Source: Rhexocercosporidium sp. MPI-PUGE-AT-0058
Taxonomy: Eukaryota > Ascomycota > Leotiomycetes > Helotiales
Reading direction: 5' to 3'
Assembly (NCBI GenBank): GCA_020746875.1
Contig: JAGTJL010000013.1
Location: forward strand, 1,488,001-1,552,000
DNA length: 64,000 bases
The position numbers and the translations under genes are program-made. Positions 47,936 through 59,057 of the stretch are shown here, piece by piece (within the stretch, counting starts at the first letter, position 1; the number at the start of each line of letters is the position of its first letter). Under the pieces are notes generated by a model. That model made no database searches. It worked only from the letters and a program-made list of their open reading frames with translations, and had not been told where the DNA came from.

Positions 47936-49073
47936 TCACTTCAACCCCATCGCACCATACCTCCTAAAAAGCCCCATCGTATCATCCGTAACCCCCCAAA
48001 CCTTCCACTTCCCCTTGTGATTCAAAAGCTGCGGCCTATGCGCCTCCACATACCCCGCCAAAGACTTCTTTCGATCCCCCGTATTCTCCTTATCCCATTT
48101 CCACTTAATCCTATCCGCTTCATACCACCAAAACCGCGTAACATTCAACCCCGGGTGCACCGTACTCCCTAACGTATACCCATCCAGCAACGTCCTCAAC
48201 GCATCACCCGCGACCTCCCAATCGCCCCTCTGCACAACAGGAAGCCCAGTTTGGATACTCGACGGAAGAGGTTTATCACCCAAATTCACAGCCTTAACAA
48301 CAATCGTCCTCAAGCCCCTAAAATGCGCAAGCAGAATCCTCGAGATTCTCATCAACATCTTGCCCTCCCTCTCCTCATGATCGTAAAATCTCTCCGTGTC
48401 GTCAAACCTAGGGTGCTTGGCCGCACAAACATTAATCTCAATGTGCTCGATGCGAGCGAGCCAGTGTCTGGGAGCGATCTTCATGAACTCCTGCAGGCCG
48501 TGCAGGTTGGCGAGCATGCGTGAGCCCCAGTAGTTGTTGCCCACGGCGAAGGTGTTGAGCGTGTAGAACCAGCCGCTGGCTTCTGCGTGCGTGGCTTTGT
48601 CCGTGAACATGATGGCTGCGAATGTCTTTCCTTCACGGCGGGGGCGAGCGCGGAAGGGGGAGGCGATTTGTATGGTGTGCTCGTGTTTGAGGAGGAGCTT
48701 GTAGATCATGTTGCGGATCTCGGCGGGGCATTCGCGGAAGTAGTGGAATCTGGGGAGATGGATTAGATTGTTTTTGATTTGTGGAAGGGGGAGTTGGAGG
48801 GACTTACTTCTCGAGAGTGACGCCGGTGTTGCCGTTGTAGGTCTTTCTGGGTAGGTTGTTGGCGATTACCAGACCTTGGTCACCTACCGGTGAGTCGGGG
48901 GCATCCATTGGATTGGCCGACTTCATGACTTGAGCTTCTTGAAAGGGGATTTGCTTGAGAGAGGTGTTCTTTGCTTGTGGTTGTCGGTGAAGACTTTTGG
49001 AACAGAGACAGGAAGTTGCAATAATGTCAAAGGAGGAGATATCCAAGACGGTAAACCTCATCGTGGGCGCCAT
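47936..49073 (-). CDS. 2EXR-related protein
   Basis: Two exons, minus strand: 49073-48808 and 48749-47936, with a 58-nt GT-AG intron (phase 2), 359 residues; an upstream in-frame Met at 49199 would give 401. The splice brings together FHYFRECPAEIRNMIYKLLL, the family signature, which is followed by a shortened second block (MFTDKATHAEASGWFYTLNTFAVGN) and a third block LANLHGLQEFMKIAP. The first ~100 residues are unique. The C-terminal part holds Trp-rich sequence (RFWWYEADRIKWKW). It is arranged head-to-tail with the next gene, which shares the NxF-VGN and NLHGLEEF blocks, so the two are probably duplicates that have diverged. Confidence 0.75.
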
Positions 49074-49794
49074 TCTGTGGTGCTGTAACTGACGTGCTAT
49101 TGTTTCTTGTGTGCTTGAGTCTTTGCTATTGTGGATACCCTTGCTATTGTGAGAAGGGAGGAAGGAGAGGGATGAATTTTCGCTTGTGTCAGGGGTCAAT
49201 AATTAAGCGAGTTCACCTTTGTCTATCCCATGCGAATATCACCTGCTGATAGCATGTAGATCCTAATTACGCCTTGTACCAGGAGGCACGATGTATTAAT
49301 AATGTGTTGATCTACGCATGAAATTTAATTTGAGAGAGATTGGTAGTATACAGACTAAAAAAGCAGAAAATAAATGTGGGAGGGAAGTAAACAAACCACA
49401 AGGGGGAACGGCTCACCGCACTTCCCGTTGGTCCTTTGCTAACCACAGCCCGTAGCTCTACCAAAGAGGAAGAAATTTTTGCCATGGATCTCAATGGAGA
49501 AGTCTCCATGTCATATACTTCATTGCTCTTGCTACTGTGACGGATCGCGCGATCCTCGGAATGCGAGGGATGATGCCAGGGAATCTCGGCGCTGAATTGG
49601 ATCAACCTCTGGTTCCAAAGAGCATTAAGACCTAAGAATATTGAATCACTCACAACATCGTAGAAGACTTAGAATATTACAATTGCTCATACGGATTGGG
49701 AGACTACTACTCAAATGTACAGAGTTTGCGCTACTCCATGTCTTTGTACCCAACCTCTCCAGAGATTCCCCACCAGAAATTATCTACCACCATT
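49074..49794. other. intergenic
   Basis: Between two minus-strand 2EXR-type genes. No gene-like frame. Confidence 0.5.
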
Positions 49795-52231
49795 TTATTC
49801 CGTAATACCAAAGAGAGAAATCTCGGACTCGTCTTCACCTTGAGCATCCTCCATTTGCGTATCGTTGTCCTGGAGCTCAATGAGCGACTTATTACCATCA
49901 ATGGTGTAGGAATTGTCCCAGACCTCATCAAGTAGACCGCCGTTGATGTGTTCTCCTTGAACTCCTTTCTCCGGAATATCCTCCAGCATGGTTCCAGTAA
50001 TCTCCTTTGTCTCGCCCTCTACTACCATGCCACTTTCCTCAATCCCACCACCCATAATCTCATCCTCCAGAATATCAGCCTCATCAATCACAGTACCTCT
50101 CTCACGCTCCTCCTCAGGTCCGCTGTCATACGCATCGTTCTCGTCAACAATCTCTCGGGCCATGGTAAGGAACTCTGACTTGAGACCCATTGGACCCATA
50201 CTACCTACCCGCACATTGTGCAAGGCAGGCAACTCAATCAATCCACGCAGGGCATCCAACTTCTCCTACACATAGCTTGTTAGCTTCCAAGTCGTGTTCG
50301 AAAAAATGACAGGAGTACGAGAAACTTACCTCCTTGCTGATAGCAATTTCAACCTCCCTACCATTCTCATAAGCCTCAGTACTTCCCCACAAGCAATTTG
50401 ACCTAAACTCGACCTTCAAATTCTCGATACCCTTGAATCTCTTTCGCAGGATCTTGCCCAAACCAAGCAACTTTCTTTGCAAGTGTGCCTCCTCATAGTC
50501 CCTATCAAGCCCACTTCTCTTCTCACCCAACCAGCCAATCGGAACCACAATCTCCATCTCCACATTCCGGATCATGCGTCTGAACGCCTTTGGGACCATC
50601 TTTGCGAATTCCTCGAGCCCATGCAGATTAGCCTTATCAGTGGCACCGTGTCGACCATTTCCGATAACGAAGGTGTTGTGCTTGTAGAAGACGGCGCGGG
50701 ATTCGAGGGAGATTTGCTTGTCGACGAGGAATATCGCGGTGTCGCCGCTGGGGATGTTTGGGTGGAGACGACGCTGACGACGAGTGCGTGGGGAGGTGAG
50801 GGCGTAAGAAGAGGGACGGATGAGGACGAGATACTTGTAGATTTCGTTGCGGACGATGATAGGGAGGGATTTGATACGGAAAGGAGGGCTGTTGATGGAG
50901 TGGTCGACTGTGTATGATAAGGAGGTGGTCAGGGCGGTGGGTGGTGAGAGGGTTGAGAGAGATTGGGAAACCGAGGGGGAGACGACGGCGATCATTCCTG
51001 CTGCGAATTCGTCTTCTTGCATGATTGCGATTGCGCCTTTTGCAAGATGTTGGAGTTTGAGTGTGTTGGGTAGATTGAAGGGTGCAGATGTCGAGAAGTC
51101 GTTTGCACCTTTGTTGGCTTGACGCGAAGAAGATATTGTGGCGCCAATTTTCATCTGATCTTCCGTACGCCACCCAACTGCCTCTGTTGATGTGTATTGC
51201 GCCTCGGCCATGGTGAAATCCTGATGTACACCTCCCATACCCAGAGCAGATTTTTGCATGGCCTTATCCTCAAGAGCTTGGTCGTCACCATCCTCCGTAA
51301 GGGACATCTCCATTGCCCTATCCATAAGCGCTTGGTCTTCTTCATCCTCCGCAAGGGATATCTCTATTGCCTGACCCAGAAGTGCTTGGTATCCTCCTTC
51401 CTCCGCAAGAGACATCTCCATAGCCAAATTCAGTAAAGCTTGTTCATCCTTCTCCTCCAAGTCTCTCTTCTCCTTCTCCTTCTCCTTCTTCTTCTCCTTC
51501 TTCTTCTCTTTCTTCTTTCTCATCTTCTTTTCCTCGTTCTTCAACCCACCAAGTTCCTTCACTGGTAACACAAGGCGCTTTACAATCCTTCCAAGTGAAG
51601 CCACCGAAGAAGTATCCTCCGTGCCACGAGCACATTCCTCAAGCACTTTGGAAAAGTTCGTGAACCTGTTCACAAACGAAGGCGTCAGCTCCATCGAAAT
51701 GAGCTTCCAGTCGGCGGCCGAGGGATGTAGGGGAATTATAGGTGGCGCCGGGAGGGAGGAGACGAGCTTGAATATGCTTGCTGGTAGGTGCTTGCCGCTG
51801 GTGAAGCTAGGAGCTGGAGTTACAGGAATTGAGGATAGGAGGTTTGTTGTGTAATCAAGGAGGGAGGCGTCCTTGGCGGCGGCTAGCGGTTGAGGTAGAC
51901 CAGACACCATTCTCTTGACCATGTTGTGGATGGAATCGTCGCTGCCGCTGGTTTGAGTAGTGGTGTTTGAGTGGCTGGAAGTTGAATTCGACACCGAGGA
52001 TGCAGAGGGGAAGGTCTCTAACCCGTCGAAGATAGGATCGAGGGACACATCTGACGCGCCATCGTCGAAATCATCTGCATATGGTGCGCATGGTTGTTGC
52101 ATAGCAAAGTTGTTGCTGGAAATTAAAGCAGAGCTCGAGAAGTCTGGGTTAGACCGAGAACCTCTTGGGTTTGATGCGCCATCAGCCTTGTGCCCCTTGT
52201 TCTGGGAATTAGACTTGCTGAAGGGTGGCAT
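49795..52231 (-). CDS. 2EXR-type protein with tandem UIM-like motifs
   Basis: Two exons, minus strand: 52231-50330 and 50265-49795 (64-nt GT-AG intron, phase 0), 790 residues. Start at 52231 is the first true ATG in the frame (MPPFSKSNSQ). About 234-257 is a Lys/Glu block. About 262-328 has three good and one degenerate copies of a ~20-residue unit such as QALLNLAMEMSLAEE, QALLGQAIEISLAEDEE and QALMDRAMEMSLTED, each with the Ala-x3-Ser core and acidic flanks of ubiquitin-interacting motifs. About 448-475 carries LPIIVRNEIYKYLV, a divergent 2EXR signature, followed by VDKQISLESRAVFYKHNTFVIGN and NLHGLEEFAKMVP. The C-terminus is acidic. If the UIMs are functional, the protein could bind ubiquitin chains or ubiquitylated partners; this is inferred from the motif alone. 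Confidence 0.8.
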
Positions 52232-53035
52232 CTTGACCGCATGCAAGTGCAATCATCCCCTTCTCTCCGGTGTAGCGGCAATCGGTGTTGCGTTGTGTTG
52301 CAGAGGATTCTTCAAAGTAAAATCGAATTTGTCGTTGTGGTTGTTATCTCTCGAAACGCGCTCCTCCAGAAAGCGTCACAAATTTACAAAGACATGCTCG
52401 CTTCAAAGGATAAACTTCTGACCGACGCTAGCGCACGAACATTACCGCGAACACAATAGAACTAAGGAGCCTTAGTCTTTTCACGACGCGTGAGTCAGGG
52501 ATGTTGTGATGAAATCCATTCATTGTGCTCGAACGTGATTGGAACGGATTCTAAGCGAGGTTAATGGTGGAGACGAGTAAACAACAGTGAGTACACAGAT
52601 GAATGGCAAGTGGCATTAATGCAGCGCAAATGCAGACATGGGAATTCTTGCAAAAGGCAAGCAATGGGTTAGAGGTGTATAGATCAATCAAGGGCCGTGC
52701 CTCAACATGATAGGGGTGCAGCGTGATCTTTTATCTGCAGAGACAATGCCTTGCTAATGGCCCCCCATTCATCTTTGTGTGGGAGGACGGCTTAATCATG
52801 TTGCCCAGTGAATCAGAGTAGGGTGGTAGCTCAAAGAAGTGAGAAAGCAGATATGATTTATAATATGCACTCAAAATTCGACAAACAGACAAAGGATTAG
52901 AACGTAAGCATGAACCCAAACAGACAGATAAACTCCTGGCCTTATAATAGCTGACTAATCACCATAAAACCCTAAGATTTGTACCTAGAAATATCCTGCG
53001 GTCTCGTGTTATCCGTAAGCTGCATATCCTCGTAT
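52232..53035. other. intergenic
   Basis: 5' flank of the 2EXR/UIM gene and 3' flank of the DUF3494 gene. No gene-like frame. Confidence 0.5.
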
Positions 53036-55987
53036 CTAGATGAGTGCTAGTACAGCCATCGCCATACTGTAAGTCAGAAAGCTGAAAATGTGCCTGGAGT
53101 TCGCCGCACCGGCTGTCAAAGTTTTTGGTAAGCTGGTGGTATTTAAGACGTAGGAATTGGCCCCCGGCTTTCCCGCTGGTATCGTATCCCCATGGTCCGA
53201 GTTCATAGCTGTAGTCTGTACTGTTCCAGAGGCGAGGCTTGTGTGCTGAAGCGCCTCGGGCGAGAATTGTTCTGTTGGCACTGGCGAGACCATTTGAGTT
53301 GTGCTGGGTAGTACCCAGTTGCAAGTTACACCGGCAGCACATATCGTAGGCCCCTCACTTCCTGTCCATTGAGTGGTTTGGCCTGTGCATGTTGCCCTCG
53401 CTGGACAATTTGTGATGGTCTGGGTGCCGCCCGGAAGGACGCACGAGCAAGTGCTTGCGGCAGCGCAGGGAAGAGGACCTTTTGTACCGGTCCACTTTTG
53501 ACCTGTTAGTTGACATATAGACTTAAATCAGGTGATGGCTTACGGTCGAGGTCTGCCCTGAGCAGATCTCTTTATGTGGACACGATGTCAGAGTTGAGAT
53601 GATGGTGACAACATCTTTTGTTTGAACACCACCAGGTAGGACACAACTACAGGTCGCATGTGCAGAGCAAGGCAGCGGACCTTCGCTGCCGGTCCACTTG
53701 AGGAATATTAGCAGATGGCAAGCTTGCATACTACGCTCAGACTTACTATCGAAGTCTGTCCTGTGCACGTAGCCCTGTAAGGGCACGAGGTCAGAGTGGA
53801 GATTGTCGTTACGATGACTGTGATGGTGGCGTCGCTTGGGCTCGCAGTGGCGATAGAATATCCAGTCCTGATTGTTTGCGATTTGATCGAAGTGGAGGAT
53901 GTCGCAATAGGAAAACTCGTATCTCCAGGGTATGTAATTTTAGTGGACTCCACGCTTGACACGGTACTCTCAGGTACAAGATCAGAGTACGACAATTCGT
54001 CAGGACCTGTAGGGAACCGCGGGAACACAAAGGTAGAATCATCACCAGTTTCACTTCCTTGAGGAACCGGACCAGGAATGGTAGGAAAAGGTGGGAACAC
54101 GATGGTCACAACACCACCTGTTGCAGTCCCTTGGGGGCCTGGCCCTCGATCACTTTGTAAAGGCGAAACTAAGGTCGGCGAGGTTGATGATATGCGAGCT
54201 GTGATAGTCGAGTTTGAGAAAATTTTGCCCTGAGAGGTTAGATTAAGTGCTGGTAATGTCGTACTACTTTCTATCGCCGAGCTTGATGAGGAAGGCACAG
54301 AACAATTCAACACAGTGATATTGTTCGAATCCAGGGTCATAGTCTCGACTTTTGTAACTGTAAATGTAGACGTAGAAGTTACATAAACTACTTCTGCGGG
54401 CGCTGTTGCTATTACTGTGAGAGTTGTTGTTGTGAGGACGGTGGACGTGAGGATGGATGCTGAGGTGAAAGTGAGAGTTGTCTTGCATGTTTGCTCGGCA
54501 GGAGGAGCTGCGCGTGGAGTAAGGTAAGGTGTCGATGTTGATGTCAAGATTGCGGTTGGGCAAAGACACATACTGCCCGAACTTCGCGATGATGAAGTCG
54601 ACCGAGTGCTAGTAGTCCGCGATGTCGAAGACGCCAAACTTCGTGATGACGAAGTCGACCGAGTGCTAGTGGTCTGTAATTTTGAAGACGCCGAACTTCG
54701 CGACGACGAACTCGAACGAGTACTGGTAGTTTGTAATGCCGAAGATGTCGAACTTCGTGATGACGAAGTCGACCGAGTGCTAGTAGTCTGCAATGTCGAA
54801 GATATCGAACTTCGTGATAACGAACTCGAACGGCTGCTAGTGGTTCGTAATGTCGACGACGCCGAACTTCGTAACGACGAACTTGAACGAGTGCTGGTAG
54901 TCCGTAATGTCGAAGATGTCGAGCTTCGCGATGATGAACTTGAAGGAGTACTGGTAGTCCGCAGTGTCGAAGATGTCGAACTTCGTGATGATGAACTTGA
55001 ACGAGTGCTAGAAATCGAGGAACTTGAGGGAAAGGAATTCCGTGAAGTTGAAAATGAAGTCGGAGAGGTTGATGATGTGCGAGCTGTGATAGTTGATGTC
55101 TGGCCTGAGATAGTGGAGGCTATTGTAGGTGAGAAAATCGAGGTGGAGGATGAAAGTGGTCCTGATGTAGACGGACTGACTACTGGTGGGATTGAACTTC
55201 CTTGTGATGGTAATGTCGTACTGCTCTGTATTATCGAGCTCGTTGAGGAAGGCAAAGAACAATTCGGCACACTGACAATGTTCGAATCCAGGGTCACGGT
55301 GGCAGATAATCCAAACGCTCTTCCAGTCAGCACTGAGCCAGTGACAAAAGTGACGGAATCTCCTGCAATTATCGTCCCTGCGAAAGACGTGCCTGTCCCA
55401 AGTGTAGCAGAAGAGCCAATAGCCCAGTAAACACGACATGCATTTCCACCATTGGCAAAGACGACAGCTGACGCTGATGCGGTGGTAAGAGCCGTTCCGA
55501 TTTGGAAATACCATTCATCATCTGGTGATCCGGTTCCATTTAGAGTCAACGTCCCGGTCAATTGAGCAGTGCTGCTGAATGCGTATGTGCCCGGCGGTAA
55601 GTTCATACCCCCAAGATCACTCCCAGTGAGATCAATCGCTGGGGCTGTAGCTCTGATGTTCGTGTAGGCTGCCATGGCATCAAGGAACGCCGTATTAGTC
55701 GCATCGCCCGTCACTATGTTGCCATTGACGATTCCGGAAGGATAGAATCCGGTGACCTTTGAACTTGTGCCGCCTGTTCCAAGGTCACCATTGATGACCG
55801 TTGGACCAGTATTCGTCACACTCAATCGACCTAAAATAGCATATGCCTTTGCATCCCCTAGGTTAATCTGCGCAAGTTAGCCAGGGGGCCTGATAGTCTG
55901 CTAGGTGTATCGAACCTGGGCAGAACAAAGACTAGATATTCCAAGCACGCATAAGAAGTCAAACACTCTCCTGATAGAAGGGGGCAT
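53036..55987 (-). CDS. ice-binding-like (DUF3494) GPI-type cell-surface protein
   Basis: Four exons, minus strand: 55987-55916, 55867-53747, 53696-53544, 53494-53036, 934 residues, all introns phase 0 and 48-50 nt. Exon 1 encodes a secretion signal (MPPSIRRVFDFLCVLGISSLCSAQ, given here in two parts: first 10 and last 14 residues). Residues about 25-220 match the DUF3494 ice-binding-like fold: LGDAKAYAILG, SVTNTGPTVINGDLG, FSSTAQLTGTLTLNG, FQIGTALTTASAS, GSSATLGTGTSFAGTI. A Ser/Thr/Arg-rich stalk with 19-residue repeats follows, then a Val/Thr-rich region and two to three Cys modules (WTGSEGP...C...TC...CPxxxxCxGQTS). The end (TLTAGAANSRHIFSF plus a hydrophobic tail) fits a GPI-anchor signal. 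The likely site is the cell wall or surface; the head could bind ice or, as for other fungal members, have an adhesive role. Neither is shown. Confidence 0.83.
54560..55020. repeat. 57-bp tandem repeat within the DUF3494 gene
   Basis: About eight imperfect 57-bp units, each encoding 19 residues of the pattern SSSRSSTSSTLRTTSTRSS on the minus strand. The repeat keeps the antisense strand open as well. Units vary at scattered positions, so the array is not brand new. Confidence 0.85.
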
Positions 55988-58092
55988 GATTGAGTGGTTT
56001 GAACGATTTCAATTCGTGAAACGCGACTTCAGATGAACAGCGATGAAGATGAGAAAATAATAGAGCGGAACATGGTGGGCGAGGAATGCCGGAGATGGGA
56101 CTTTAAAACAGACCTACGGTAAACGGAATACGTCTTTTCGCTAATGGAGATCGCAAAACACATCAACTACGAATTATCTGCAATGATACTCCCGGTCCTT
56201 TCGATCCCGATGGGGAGATTCGATAAATTCTCCTCAGCCAGATCTAGTGATTGTCTTCAATACTGAAGCTCTGACCTCACAACACGGGAGTGCATCTTCG
56301 CGTTTGACGCTTTCCAATCGATAATCACAACCCTGTTGCTTCTTGAGATCTTGGAACTGTGATGGCAGAAAGACCAGGATGCCCAGGATGCTCATGAAGA
56401 ATGTGTCGTCATTCCCAGCCCCAGAATCTGGTGTGGAGATTCCTCCAATTTGGTTGAGATGACTTGGGTACGTGAGACAGGAAGAGTGATCCCTGTTTGG
56501 ACAAGACTCACTTAAGCTCACATGATTGAATCAGATAGTCCCGATGTGTCCTCACAGAAACGCCATGACATCGGTGTAACTTCTACCGTTGACATGCGAT
56601 GCTGAGACTTGGATAAGCAGGCGAGAAAGAGCCCCGTGAATGATAACAACTGAGACATCAATATATTGATGAGAACGTAAATTTAAGTGGGATTTTACGC
56701 TGAGAGTGATCGGTTGAGGATGAAGCAGCTATGAAAACGAATATAGATAATTGGTTACCAGAGATGTGATGATTGAGATTCTGGATGGGATGATATCGAT
56801 GTGTGAAGGTTGAAAGAGAAATCTGGAAATGAAAAAAGGGAGGTTAGGTGGAAGCATAAAAATTGGGCACTAGTTACATAAGTCGTGCATAACCCCACGT
56901 GACAAATACTCTTCTCCATGAACACTGACTTTTCCAGAAAAGAAGTACACTGCAACTTTTTACTGACTTGTTGAGATCCTTACAGTGATTTTCTTCTTTC
57001 CCCTTTGAAAAGAATTCTATTAGATGTCCCTGAAATAAGCACTAATTAGATGCCTATTCCAGTCAGTCAGTTCCTCCAGGGGGTTACCAGCCAAAAGCAG
57101 ACCCTGAAGCGAACCTCCCGCCCCTCTGAACCTCGACTTGACTTCATCTCTTCTACCTACATGTTGCCTTCACATCAGAATCTCTTATTCTTATCATCAT
57201 CCGACACCAAGATACAATCTGCTCAGGCCTATGCTGCACGCAGACATGAGATCTCGACAGAGGATGAATTCCGCATTTTCAATATTCAATGGCGGAATTC
57301 GAGTGGTTCTCTACTGAAGCTGTCAGGTAGTCCCCCTGGACGGGAGCTCCACTGCGGAAGAGAAGCGATGCCGATGTGCAACAAGTGTTCTGACAGAAAG
57401 ATGTATTACCAAGACTACCAATTATGGGACGTTTAAGTAGAAGTCTTGAGATAAATGAGTCTAGCTGGATAGGTTGATTCAGGCTAGCAAAGGTGAAATC
57501 GACTCACATTCATCTGGAGATGATGATTTATCTTCCCCGTCTTCTCCGTGTTTACTTTCTCTCCTGCGCCACCTCTGGACACTCGAAGTTTATGGGGTTC
57601 AGGCGGGACCCCAATCGATTAGTTACATCCGTATGACACCAATAAACCTCGTTATTGTCTTCTTACTGGTTCAACGGGATGCATGCGCCGTAAATGCACG
57701 AGTGGAAATCGTTAGTCCCAGCGCCTCTAGTAAGGTCAGACTTTGTAGGATAGTAGATGATCCGATTCTAATGGTCGTTGGATGGAGGATCGAGGTTGTA
57801 GCTGGGAAGGGTAAGTAGTACGGTTGATGGAATTGTCCTGTACAGTAAGGAATCACGAAGGACAAAAATGAGTCCATCCTATCACTGCATGGGGGCAAAA
57901 TATGGGAAACCGCGAGGATATAAATTGAAAAAACTTGTCATGTGATGAAAATCGAATCCTTCTTTCATCAGATCAGTCTGTCTTGCACTCTACCCCGTCT
58001 AGTGAGCATACCAGACAATGAGTCAAATATCCAACATGAGCCAAGACATATCCAAGTAGACCTCTCTCTACTCTTAACCTCCAGGTCTCCCA
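55988..58092. other. 2.1-kb intergenic region
   Basis: Promoter side of the DUF3494 gene and 3' flank of the gene at 58093. The frame 57050-57436 plus (128 residues) has no family motif and is not supported by codon pattern or neighbours. No repeat or RNA gene seen. Confidence 0.45.
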
Positions 58093-58638
58093 TCACCCCT
58101 CAACCCTCCTCATCCCCACAACCGTAATCTTCACCTCCCTAGGGTCCATATTAATCAAGTCACCCCCCATATCCATATCCGTACTAACCAGCGCGACCTT
58201 CACAATCTCACTAACCTCTTTCTCCAACATACTCGGGGTAACAACCTCCTCACCCACCGATTCAAGATCAGTCTTCATCTCCAGCCAGTCGGAAAACTCG
58301 TTCTTGTCTAACGTAGGGATGTGAAGGGAGCCGCTGATGTAGATCACGCGGTTCTTGTTGAGCTTGGTGAACTGCATCGTCCCGATGTAGGTGTCCATAT
58401 CTCCCCAGTCGTATATGGGCAGGATTAATTCGCGGAGAGAGGGGAGTAAGATGAATAGTTCATTCAGCTCTCCTTTGCGAAGAGCTTCCCAGGAGCGGTG
58501 GTCAAGGATTAGGGATTTCAGGGTCTTCTTGCGAGAGGGTGGTATCACCTCGGTCCATTCTATGGGGTCGTCGGATTGTGCATAGAGAGCTTTTGAGGGC
58601 GTGCCATCTGGCTTGAGGAATTGTATGCTTTGGTTCAT
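58093..58638 (-). CDS. 2EXR-like C-terminal region, possibly truncated gene
   Basis: Single open frame of 181 residues. It lacks the LPxEIR signature, but its SLILDHRSWEALRKGELNELF and LPSLRELILPI blocks match the middle/C-terminal part of 2EXR proteins such as the gene at 2751 (VRCVALDANKG region). It is either a short family member or the remnant of a longer one; no upstream exon with the signature was found. Confidence 0.5.
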   Translation of the reverse strand: MNQSIQFLKPDGTPSKALYAQSDDPIEWTEVIPPSRKKTLKSLILDHRSWEALRKGELNELFILLPSLRELILPIYDWGDMDTYIGTMQFTKLNKNRVIYISGSLHIPTLDKNEFSDWLEMKTDLESVGEEVVTPSMLEKEVSEIVKVALVSTDMDMGGDLINMDPREVKITVVGMRRVEG

Positions 58639-59057
58639 GGTTGTTTGTGTTGTTGTGCTTGTGCAGCTGAGCTAGCTGATGATTGCTCTGAAATAAGCAC
58701 AGGTCTGACAAGATGGTGTATAAATGAACTTGGGGAGATGCAGAAACTTCTTGTATTTATATCGGGATATTTAGTTGCTGATGTCTAGATGGCAAGATCA
58801 GTATGCATGCATACATGCGAGGTTGCTGGGACGGGAAGATCGGGCGAAAATGCAATTTACGATCACATGACTTTCTTCGAGCTCGCGCTTTCCTCGTGTA
58901 TTTTAGCGCCCCGCAACGCGTCTCCCTCGAGGTTCCTGTCCTGTCCCATCTCCATCTTCATCTCCTGGCTCGAGTTGTCGTGGTTTGTTCCTCCATCTCC
59001 CAAATACGACAGAACCTCACTCCCTCCCATCAACTGGCCCCCGCGCATGAGCTCAAG
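58639..59057. other. divergent promoter region
   Basis: Between the 2EXR-like fragment (minus) and the oxygenase-like gene (plus). The long frame entering from 58803 is in frame with the ATG at 59058 but has no coding character before it. Confidence 0.5.

Noticed and set aside
54606..55430. 274-codon plus-strand open frame opposite the DUF3494 gene
   Set aside because: It is the complement of the 57-bp Ser/Arg/Thr repeat; its Leu/Val/Asp/Glu pattern simply mirrors that repeat and has no signal, start context or family match.
57050..57436. 128-codon plus-strand frame
   Set aside because: No recognisable domain, no supporting introns or neighbours; could be chance.
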